Source: an uncultured Oscillospiraceae bacterium (lineage in GTDB: Bacteria; Bacillota; Clostridia; Oscillospirales; Acutalibacteraceae). From it: a DNA stretch of 31,222 nucleotides. The translations under genes and the position numbers were made by a program. This document shows, piece after piece, positions 21,440 through 28,682 of this stretch. Below the pieces are notes generated by a model that saw only the letters and a program-made list of their open reading frames with translations, was not told where the DNA came from and did no database searches. The DNA is taken from assembly GCA_902489595.1 (NCBI GenBank), contig CABUAS010000013.1, positions 1 to 31,222 of the forward strand, in the 5' to 3' direction. The stretch's first letter is position 1, and each line of letters opens with the position of its first letter.

Positions 21440-22906
21440 TTAAACAAGCGTCGGCTTTTTGGTGTGCCAATCAGTTGCACACTGATAAGCATTACCTGCA
21501 CCGAGAATCGTTTTTTCATCAAAAGGCTTGCCGATTAACTGCATACCGACAGGCATATTATTACTGTCAAAGCCGCACGGAAGTGCAAGCGACGGCAGAC
21601 CTGCAATATTAATCATAACGGTGTAAATATCACCAAGGTACATTGCAAGCGGGTCGCTGAGTCCCTCGCCCATTTTAAGAGCGGTGGTAGGAGCAACAGG
21701 ACCAAGCAGAAAATCATATTTTTCAAACGCCTCATTGAAAGCCTTAACGATAAGACCTTTAACACGGAGCGCTTTCATATAGTAAGCATCAAAATAACCG
21801 CTTGAAAGCACGAAGTTGCCGAGCATAATACGCTTTTTAACTTCCATACCAAATCCTTCCGAACGTGACTTGAAATACACGTCACGCAGATTATCGGCAC
21901 TGTCGGACTTAAAGCCGTATTTGATACCGTCAAATCTTGAAAGATTTGAGCACGCCTCTGCACAGGCAATGATATAGTAAGTCGGGATTGCATATTTTAC
22001 AACAGACATATCAAATTCTTCGATTTCAGCGCCGAGAGATTTAAGCACATCGGCAGCCTGCATAACGCTTTTAGCTACATCCTCGCTGATACCCTCACCG
22101 AAATAATCAGACGGAATACCGATTTTTTTGCCTTTTAAATCTGTTGTATTTTTGATTTCATCAAGTGTAAACGGTGTGCCGTTCATTGACGTTGCATCTT
22201 TCTCATCCTTACCGCTGATAACCGAGAACATAGCGGCAACATCAAGCGTATTTTTACCGATAGGACCAATCTGGTCAAGTGATGACGCATAGGCAATAAG
22301 ACCGTATCTTGACACTGCACCGTAAGTAGGCTTAAGACCCGTTACACCGCAGAAAGAGCAGGGCTGACGGATTGATCCGCCTGTATCGGAGCCGAGTGCG
22401 ATTACGCTTTCATCTGCGCTTACTGCGGCTGCTGCACCGCCCGAAGAACCGCCGGGAACTCGTGTAATATCCCACGGGTTTTTGGTAGCACCGTAAAACG
22501 ATGTTTCGGTGGTAGAGCCCATTGCAAACTCATCCATATTAACCTTGCCGCATGGAACTATGCCTGCCTCGTCCATCTTTTTAATAACAGTTGCATCATA
22601 AGGCGGTCTGAAATTATAAAGAATTTTTGATGCGCAGGAGGTAATGTCACCTTTTGTGCAGATATTGTCTTTAACAGCAACGGGAACACCTGCAAGAGGT
22701 GATTCTGCTTTACCGCTGTCAATAAGCTTCTGTGCTTTTTCAGCCTTTCGGAGTGCAAGCTCCTTATCAAGGTGGGTATAGCAATTATAGGTTTTGTCTT
22801 TTTCATCTACTGCTTTGGCAACTGATTCAACTGCGTCCATGGCAGTGATTTCTTTATTTCTGATTTTTTCAGCAACCTCAAGGGCTGTCATCTCATAAAT
22901 TTCCAT
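21440..22906 (-). CDS. gatA: Asp/Glu-tRNA amidotransferase subunit A
   Basis: GatA is the amidase-signature subunit that liberates ammonia from glutamine. The 488 residues show the catalytic Lys79 in VPVAVKD, the cis-Ser154 in PGGSSGG and the nucleophile Ser178 in SDTGGSIRQP, giving an intact Ser-cisSer-Lys triad. The C-terminal part (PVGMQLIGKPFDE) is also typical. GGAGGG precedes the ATG at 22906; the longer frame would use TTG. Thirteen bases separate it from gatC and 11 from gatB, so all are cotranscribed. Confidence 0.97.
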   Translation of the reverse strand: MEIYEMTALEVAEKIRNKEITAMDAVESVAKAVDEKDKTYNCYTHLDKELALRKAEKAQKLIDSGKAESPLAGVPVAVKDNICTKGDITSCASKILYNFRPPYDATVIKKMDEAGIVPCGKVNMDEFAMGSTTETSFYGATKNPWDITRVPGGSSGGAAAAVSADESVIALGSDTGGSIRQPCSFCGVTGLKPTYGAVSRYGLIAYASSLDQIGPIGKNTLDVAAMFSVISGKDEKDATSMNGTPFTLDEIKNTTDLKGKKIGIPSDYFGEGISEDVAKSVMQAADVLKSLGAEIEEFDMSVVKYAIPTYYIIACAEACSNLSRFDGIKYGFKSDSADNLRDVYFKSRSEGFGMEVKKRIMLGNFVLSSGYFDAYYMKALRVKGLIVKAFNEAFEKYDFLLGPVAPTTALKMGEGLSDPLAMYLGDIYTVMINIAGLPSLALPCGFDSNNMPVGMQLIGKPFDEKTILGAGNAYQCATDWHTKKPTLV

Positions 22907-22919
22907 AAACAAACCCTCC

Positions 22920-23207
22920 TCAGTCTACTGTTTTCGGTACAACGAATGCGCCGTCCTGACTTTCAGGTGCATTTGCCACGATTTCATCAGGGCTCATAGA
23001 CGGCTTAACCTCATCTTTTCTGAGTACATTTGTAATCGGAAAGGAGTGGCTCATCGCCTCAACATCTGTTGTATCAAGCTCATTCAATGTATCAATATAT
23101 GTTAAAATATCCTGAAGCTCCTTGCCGACCTTCTCCTCCTCGCTTTCGCTGAGAGTGATTCGTGCAAGAGACTCGAGATATTTAATTAAATCCGGAGTAA
23201 TCTGCAT
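22920..23207 (-). CDS. gatC: Asp/Glu-tRNA amidotransferase subunit C
   Basis: GatC is the small belt-like subunit that holds GatA and GatB together. The 95 residues have the family outline: YLESLARITLSESEEEKVGKE, IDTLNELDTTDVEAMSHSFP and the end NAPESQDGAFVVPKTVD. AAAAGGAG is upstream of the ATG. It lies 38 bases after aspS. Confidence 0.96.
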   Translation of the reverse strand: MQITPDLIKYLESLARITLSESEEEKVGKELQDILTYIDTLNELDTTDVEAMSHSFPITNVLRKDEVKPSMSPDEIVANAPESQDGAFVVPKTVD

Positions 23208-23245
23208 AACCGTAATCTCCTTTTAATTCATAATTTCAATAATGA

Positions 23246-25000
23246 TTATTTCTCGGGTACAGGTCTGCGAAGCTTAATATGAGTTTCACGAAGCTGCATT
23301 TCGGTAACAGTGTTCGGAGCGCCGAGCAGCATATCCTGTGCATTTGAATTCATCGGGAATGCGATAACCTCACGAATATTTTCTTCATCACGAAGAAGCA
23401 TAATCATTCTGTCAACACCCGGTGCCATACCCGCATGAGGCGGAGCGCCGTAATGGAATGCGTTAAAGAGTGCGCCGAATTTTTCACGAACTGTTTCCTC
23501 GCTGTAGCCTGCCATTTCAAATGCCTTTACCATAACATCGGGGCGATGGTTACGAACTGCGCCTGATGAAAGTTCAACACCGTTGCACACAATATCATAC
23601 TGATATGCTTTGATTGTGAGCGGGTCTTCGTTAAGAAGAGCGTCCATCTCGCCCTGCGGCATTGAGAACGGATTATGTGTAAATGCAAGATTGCCGTCTT
23701 CATCATTTTCAAACATCGGGAAATCGGTGATATAGCAAAGCTCAAAGCTGTCTTTATCAATTAAATCAAGGCGGTTTGCAAGCTCTGTTCTTATCTGACC
23801 TGCAAAGTCATTAACGTGCTTAGGCGTATCGCAGATGAAGAACAGTGTATCGTCTGTTTTGAAATCAAAAATCTCACGAAGCTCCTGCTTTTTATCGTCG
23901 GGCAGGAATTTATCAATCGGGCCTTTATATGAGCCGTCTTCAAGCACTTCTATATAACCGAGGCCTTTCATACCGATTTCAAGCGCAAATTTGAGCATTT
24001 TCTCAAACCAGCCCTTTGACTGCTTGGCACAGCCGGGAACATTGATGCCCCTTACAGGTCTGCCCTTGAAAGCCTTAAATTCAACATCACTGAAAAATTC
24101 CGTTAAATCAACGATTTCGAGCGGGTTTCTCAAATCAGGCTTATCCGTACCGTATTTAATCATAGCCTTTTCAAAAGGAATTCTAACAAACGGAGCGGGT
24201 GAAACCCTCTTACCGCCGCCGAATTTTGTAAAGGTGTCATAAAGCACCTCTTCGGCTACGGCAAAAACATCCTCCTGTGTTGCAAAAGCCATTTCAAAAT
24301 CAAGTTGATAGAATTCACCCGGTGAACGGTCTGCCCTTGCGTCTTCATCACGGAAACAAGGCGCAATCTGGAAATACTTATCAAAACCCGAAACCATCAA
24401 AAGTTGTTTAAACTGCTGCGGTGCCTGCGGAAGGGCGTAGAACTTGCCCTCGTGCTTACGGCTCGGGATAATATAATCTCGTGCACCCTCAGGTGATGAG
24501 CAGGTAAGAATAGGCGTTGTGATTTCGGTAAAGCCCATTTCGGTCATCTTTTTACGGAGAAATGCGATAACATTGCTTCTGAACATAATGTTGTCGTGAA
24601 CTTCCTTATTTCTTAAATCAAGAAAACGGTAAGTTAAACGAACATCTTCTCTTGTATCTTTTGATTCCGAAATTTCAAAAGGAAGATTTTCGGTACAGGC
24701 GCCGAGCATTGTAAGTTTATCAACCTTAACCTCAAGTTCACCTGTTGCAAGTTTTTTATTTACTGTTTCTTCGTCACGTTTAACAACTGTGCCCTCAACA
24801 GAAATAACGCTTTCTTTTTTAAGGTGATTAATAAGATCGCCGTCATTTACAACAACCTGTGTGATGCCGTACTGGTCACGAAGGTCAATAAATGCAACAC
24901 CGCCGTGGTCACGGATAGTATCTACCCAGCCTGCAAGTACTACTTTTTCGTTTAAATTGTCAAAAGTTAATTCGTTACAATTATGTGTTCTGTATGCCAT
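23246..25000 (-). CDS. aspS: Aspartyl-tRNA synthetase, bacterial type, probably non-discriminating
   Basis: AspRS charges tRNA(Asp), and in non-discriminating forms also tRNA(Asn). The 584 residues have an N-terminal OB-fold (GWVDTIRDHGGVAFIDLRD), class II motif 1 (TTPILTCSSPEGARDY), motif 2 (FRDEDARADRSPGEF), a GAD-type insertion and motif 3 (MAPGVDRMIML). His32 in RDHGG matches His31 of Pseudomonas AspRS, a residue tied to relaxed tRNA choice, where discriminating E. coli has Leu. Direct linkage to gatCAB supports use in indirect Asn-tRNA synthesis. AAAGGA is upstream of the ATG. Confidence 0.96.
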   Translation of the reverse strand: MAYRTHNCNELTFDNLNEKVVLAGWVDTIRDHGGVAFIDLRDQYGITQVVVNDGDLINHLKKESVISVEGTVVKRDEETVNKKLATGELEVKVDKLTMLGACTENLPFEISESKDTREDVRLTYRFLDLRNKEVHDNIMFRSNVIAFLRKKMTEMGFTEITTPILTCSSPEGARDYIIPSRKHEGKFYALPQAPQQFKQLLMVSGFDKYFQIAPCFRDEDARADRSPGEFYQLDFEMAFATQEDVFAVAEEVLYDTFTKFGGGKRVSPAPFVRIPFEKAMIKYGTDKPDLRNPLEIVDLTEFFSDVEFKAFKGRPVRGINVPGCAKQSKGWFEKMLKFALEIGMKGLGYIEVLEDGSYKGPIDKFLPDDKKQELREIFDFKTDDTLFFICDTPKHVNDFAGQIRTELANRLDLIDKDSFELCYITDFPMFENDEDGNLAFTHNPFSMPQGEMDALLNEDPLTIKAYQYDIVCNGVELSSGAVRNHRPDVMVKAFEMAGYSEETVREKFGALFNAFHYGAPPHAGMAPGVDRMIMLLRDEENIREVIAFPMNSNAQDMLLGAPNTVTEMQLRETHIKLRRPVPEK

Positions 25001-25052
25001 AATTCAATTCCTTTCAAAGAAATTTATAAAATATTCCATTTAATCGCTTAGT

Positions 25053-25082
25053 ATTATAACACAACAGTGGCGGCACATTCAA
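25053..25082 (-). promoter_or_regulatory. Promoter of the aspS-gatCAB operon
   Basis: Minus-strand -35 TTGAAT (25077-25082), -10 TATAAT (25053-25058), spacer 18. No T-box leader is evident in the short 5' region. Confidence 0.7.
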
Positions 25083-25149
25083 CCTTTATTTTAATATTAT
25101 ATATAATAAAATAAAGAAAACTTCAATAATTTACAATAAAAGCAATAAC

Positions 25150-25175
25150 GGGAGGGCACAGAGTCCCTCCCCTAC
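25150..25175 (+). repeat. Intergenic hairpin repeat R6
   Basis: GGGAGGG (25150-25156), loop CACAGAGT, CCCTCCC (25165-25171), then CTAC. It ends two bases from the GH13 stop codon and is the cleanest minimal copy. Confidence 0.8.
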
Positions 25176-25177
25176 AT

Positions 25178-27028
25178 TCATCTTGAAAGAAGTGCATAAC
25201 GATACGGTTCCAAATGAATTGTGCCGTTTACACATTTTTCATCAAAGAAATTATAAGAATTATTCCATTCACTACCGACATAAACATCAGCAGGCACGTC
25301 ATTGTTATTGACTGCGACAAGCACACTGTTTTCATCACAGCTTCTCGTATATGCTATAGTATCATGTGAAGAATAAACGATACCAAACTCGCCTGCTTTA
25401 AATGCTTTGCATCCCTGCCTGATTTCACCGAGGCGTGTGTACCAACGCAGAAGTTCCGTATTCTGATTATCCCAGTCATAGCAGGCACGATTGAAAGGGT
25501 CACGCATTCCCTGCGCACCTATTTCATCGCCGTAATAAAGGCTCGGAACGCCCGGTAAAGTATACTGAATAAGACTTGCCATCTTCATCATTGAAATACC
25601 ACGCAGATAATCATAGTCCGAAAGATTATTATGACCATGCTGCCAATTTCTATCCTTACCGTCTGCACTTTCGCCCGCAAGACGGGTAATTGCACGCTCC
25701 GTGTCGTGCGTACCGATATGATTCATAAGAGCATTGAGAACACACGGCGGATAATTTTCAATTATTGTCATAACGCTGTCAAAAAAGCTGTCTGCACCGC
25801 CGTATTTTACATAATTCAGCACCGCATCGGCAAACGGATAATTCATAACCGAATCAAGCTGATTACCCAAAAGATACCGCCGTCTTTCGCCGTAAGCGAA
25901 TTTATTTGTGGCATCCTCCCACACTTCACCGATAATAAGAGCGTCTTTATTTTCAGCCTTAACGGCAGTCCTCAAATCATCAAGAAAAACATCGGGCAGT
26001 TCATCTGCAACATCAAGCCGCCAGCCGCTTATACCGCAGCGCAGCCACTTACGCAAAATACCGTTTTTGCCGCAGATATAATTTCTGTAATCTTCGTCTT
26101 CTTCAATAATTTCGGGCAGAAGTTTAATGCCCCACCAACTCTGATATTCATCGGGATAATCAATAAATTTGTACCAGCTGAAATACTTGCTGTCACGGCT
26201 GTTATATGCACCTACGCTGTCATACCTTGAGTACATATTGAAATATTTTGAATCACAGCCCGTATGACTGAAAACGCCGTCAAGAATAATTGAAATACCG
26301 TATTCCTTTGCTTTTTTACAAAGTGATTTCAAATCATTTTCAGTACCTAAAAGCGGGTCGATTTTTTCATAATCGGCAGTATCATACCTATGATTGGAGT
26401 GCGCCTCGAAAATCGGATTGAGATAAATACACGTTGTGCCGAGAGAACTGATATAATCAAGCTTTTCTTCAATACCTTTCAAATCGCCGCCGAAATAATC
26501 ATTATTCCATATGCCGTTCATCTGCGATTCATGCCAATAAGGTTCATCGCCCCATTCACGCATCACACGGCTTTCGGGCACACCCGTTTTAGGTGTTTTG
26601 CTGTTATAAAATCTGTCGGGAAAAATCTGATAAATAAGACCGCCTTTAATAAAATCAGGAGTCGTAAAATCTTTATCATAAACAGTCTGCTGAAATTCAG
26701 TACCGTTAAAATCAAAACCGCCTATTCCCTGACCCGCATTTTTTACAAATGATCTGCCCCACGGCGTATCAAGTTCAAAATGATAAAAATACAGCCCTGC
26801 CGTTGTTGCCGAAAAATGAAGTTCCCAGTATTCGTGCTCACTGCCGCACATTCCTGCCCAAAACATTGAATAATAAACAGTATCTTCCGTATCCTTTTGA
26901 ACAGCAAGAAATGCCCCGCAGCATTTCATATTACGAGGCACGACTATTCTCAGCTTAACCTTTTCATCGGTTTTAATCGCTGAAATTATTGACTTGTAAT
27001 CTTTATCTCTTGAATTAAATACATACAT
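25178..27028 (-). CDS. GH13 alpha-glycosidase, neopullulanase/cyclomaltodextrinase-like
   Basis: The 616-residue protein has an N-terminal beta-sandwich (about 1-120) of the CBM34 kind, then the GH13 barrel: DGVFSHTG (region I, 250-257), GWRLDVADE (region II, nucleophile Asp339), IIGEVWED (region III, acid Glu368) and IGTHDTERA (region IV, Asp442). LYYGDEIGAQGMRDP follows and a C-terminal beta domain ends the protein. No signal peptide is present, so it is probably a cytoplasmic enzyme on maltodextrins, pullulan fragments or cyclodextrins. The RBS before the chosen ATG is weak (GATGA). Glycogen phosphorylase 1.7 kb upstream on the same strand suggests a shared role in glycogen or maltodextrin breakdown. 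Confidence 0.92.
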   Translation of the reverse strand: MYVFNSRDKDYKSIISAIKTDEKVKLRIVVPRNMKCCGAFLAVQKDTEDTVYYSMFWAGMCGSEHEYWELHFSATTAGLYFYHFELDTPWGRSFVKNAGQGIGGFDFNGTEFQQTVYDKDFTTPDFIKGGLIYQIFPDRFYNSKTPKTGVPESRVMREWGDEPYWHESQMNGIWNNDYFGGDLKGIEEKLDYISSLGTTCIYLNPIFEAHSNHRYDTADYEKIDPLLGTENDLKSLCKKAKEYGISIILDGVFSHTGCDSKYFNMYSRYDSVGAYNSRDSKYFSWYKFIDYPDEYQSWWGIKLLPEIIEEDEDYRNYICGKNGILRKWLRCGISGWRLDVADELPDVFLDDLRTAVKAENKDALIIGEVWEDATNKFAYGERRRYLLGNQLDSVMNYPFADAVLNYVKYGGADSFFDSVMTIIENYPPCVLNALMNHIGTHDTERAITRLAGESADGKDRNWQHGHNNLSDYDYLRGISMMKMASLIQYTLPGVPSLYYGDEIGAQGMRDPFNRACYDWDNQNTELLRWYTRLGEIRQGCKAFKAGEFGIVYSSHDTIAYTRSCDENSVLVAVNNNDVPADVYVGSEWNNSYNFFDEKCVNGTIHLEPYRYALLSR

Positions 27029-27051
27029 ATTTCATCAACTCAACAGTAAAC

Positions 27052-27140
27052 GGGAGGATAACTCTAACGGAGCCGTCCCCCTTTGTCACTACGTGACATT
27101 TCCCCCCCGTACTACGGGGTGGAATCTTCCGCCACCTACG
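27052..27140 (+). repeat. Composite intergenic hairpin repeat R7 (module D in a diverged A hairpin)
   Basis: GGGAGG at 27052-27057 and CCACCTACG at its right end replace the usual A arms. The inner part, CCGTCCCCCTTTGTCAC with a GTCACT/ACGTGAC hairpin and GGAATCTTCC, is nearly identical to R2. It ends six bases from the membrane-protein gene stop. Confidence 0.75.
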
Positions 27141-27146
27141 ATAATT

Positions 27147-28616
27147 TTATTTTTGCATTTCTTTAAATTCCTTATACGGAATATATTCATGTTCAATATT
27201 GCCTTCGGCAAAGTGCCACGCTAAATCCTGATCTACAAGCACCTGATCAGATGCCGGAAGATAATATTCTGTTTTATAATTTTCTGCTTTATAATTATAA
27301 ATCTGTTTTTGAACTGCATAAGCAGGAATATAACCGACCGTAACAACACAGGCACAAATTGAAAAAATCAAAAGCTGCTTTTCAAACTTAAAGCCGTATT
27401 CATTTCGAGCAAAATCCGCAACCATTAAAACGAACAGACAAAGAAGAGTATATGTTAACCAAATACCTCTGTAAGCGCCCAATATCGCATAAACCAAGAA
27501 AGGCACTGCCGAAGCAAGCGCATAAAGGAATGTCAATAAAGAAGCAATTCTTAATTTCAGAGGCATTTTTAAAAATACCGCTTTAATGAACGAATATGAA
27601 AAACCGATTATATTAAGAGCAAATAAGCCTGCAATAATTACGGCATAACGCATAACCGAAAGTTTATCAACAAGACAAAGTACAAACACCAACACGGCAG
27701 CGGGATAATATAGAGCCATTAAGCAAACATTAAGCTTTTTAAATTTAATAGTTTTGTCTTTACTGTCCATATGTAAAATAACTGCCATTAAAATTGTGTA
27801 AATTACAATACTTGCAAAATACACATAAACAAAAGTTCCCAAATTGGAGACAAGAACTTTTACCATTTCGGATATGCTGTCAAGCGAAAAAACCAATGTT
27901 CCTAATTCAACATCATTCTTATATACCCACGTTTGTTCAAAATCTATGTAATAATTATATCCGAGTAAAAGGGCTAAACCTGCAATATTTGAAATTATAA
28001 GCAAAACAGGCTCTAAAACATTTTTCTTTTTTCTGATAAATAAAACTAAAACAGTTACAGCAATAACTAAATTCATTACTGCATTATGTTGAACAAATAA
28101 CTGCTCGGCAAAGCCCAATACCACTATACCGACGCAGCTGAATAAACGCTTTGCTTTTGACTGCTCATTATTGCAATTCTTAAGCATTAAAAGAATAAAC
28201 ACAAGAAGAAGAATCGGCACAAAATAATTAATAAATCCGCAAAGCCACGATTCAACCTGCTTAACAAAAAATATAGGCTGCAGCAGAAACACCGTCATAA
28301 AATACACACGTGAATTCTTTATTTCTGTAAGTTTTTCAGCCGAAAAGCAGAAAATCTGAACCAATACAAATTCAACGAAATAAAACACTTCGGGTATTTT
28401 TGAAAACAAAATACCAAATCCGTTTCCTAAAAGCCTGCCATTACCATAGTATAAAGTCTGCTCTGCAAGCTCTTTAAAATTTGTAAATTTGAAAAACGCA
28501 TCAAAATGAAAAATAATATCATCAATTTTCGGGGTGAAAAAGAAACACAGCACAAGAAAAATGATACTTTCGGCAATATATAAAATATTAAGCTTGCTTA
28601 CCTTTTTTATTTCCAT
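27147..28616 (-). CDS. Polytopic membrane protein, possible GT-C-type glycosyltransferase
   Basis: The 489-residue protein has about 11-12 hydrophobic spans. The first extracellular loop contains IDDIIFHFDAFFKF and NGRLLGNGFGIL, reminiscent of DUF6056/GtrII-like membrane proteins, which carry an acidic pair soon after the first span and an NGR motif. That suggests a lipid-sugar-dependent glycosyltransferase, but I see no decisive catalytic motif and treat this as inference. The soluble C-terminal tail is short and charged. GGAGA precedes the ATG. It lies between glycogen phosphorylase and GH13, each gap carrying a hairpin repeat. Confidence 0.7.
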   Translation of the reverse strand: MEIKKVSKLNILYIAESIIFLVLCFFFTPKIDDIIFHFDAFFKFTNFKELAEQTLYYGNGRLLGNGFGILFSKIPEVFYFVEFVLVQIFCFSAEKLTEIKNSRVYFMTVFLLQPIFFVKQVESWLCGFINYFVPILLLVFILLMLKNCNNEQSKAKRLFSCVGIVVLGFAEQLFVQHNAVMNLVIAVTVLVLFIRKKKNVLEPVLLIISNIAGLALLLGYNYYIDFEQTWVYKNDVELGTLVFSLDSISEMVKVLVSNLGTFVYVYFASIVIYTILMAVILHMDSKDKTIKFKKLNVCLMALYYPAAVLVFVLCLVDKLSVMRYAVIIAGLFALNIIGFSYSFIKAVFLKMPLKLRIASLLTFLYALASAVPFLVYAILGAYRGIWLTYTLLCLFVLMVADFARNEYGFKFEKQLLIFSICACVVTVGYIPAYAVQKQIYNYKAENYKTEYYLPASDQVLVDQDLAWHFAEGNIEHEYIPYKEFKEMQK

Positions 28617-28651
28617 ATTCTTCTCCTGATTTATGTATTAAGCAGATAACA

Positions 28652-28676
28652 GGAGGGCACCAAGACCCTCCCCTAC
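28652..28676 (+). repeat. Intergenic hairpin repeat R8
   Basis: GGAGGG (28652-28657), loop CACCAAGA, CCCTCC (28666-28671), then CCTAC. It ends six bases from the glycogen phosphorylase stop codon. Confidence 0.75.
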
Positions 28677-28682
28677 ATTGAA

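Noticed and set aside
25053..25170. T-box leader upstream of aspS
   Set aside because: The promoter leaves only about 45 bases before the start codon, too short for a T-box, and no antiterminator motif is seen.
25631..26230. 199-codon open frame antisense to the GH13 gene
   Set aside because: The opposite strand encodes a complete GH13 with all catalytic regions; the antisense frame has no RBS or recognisable domain.
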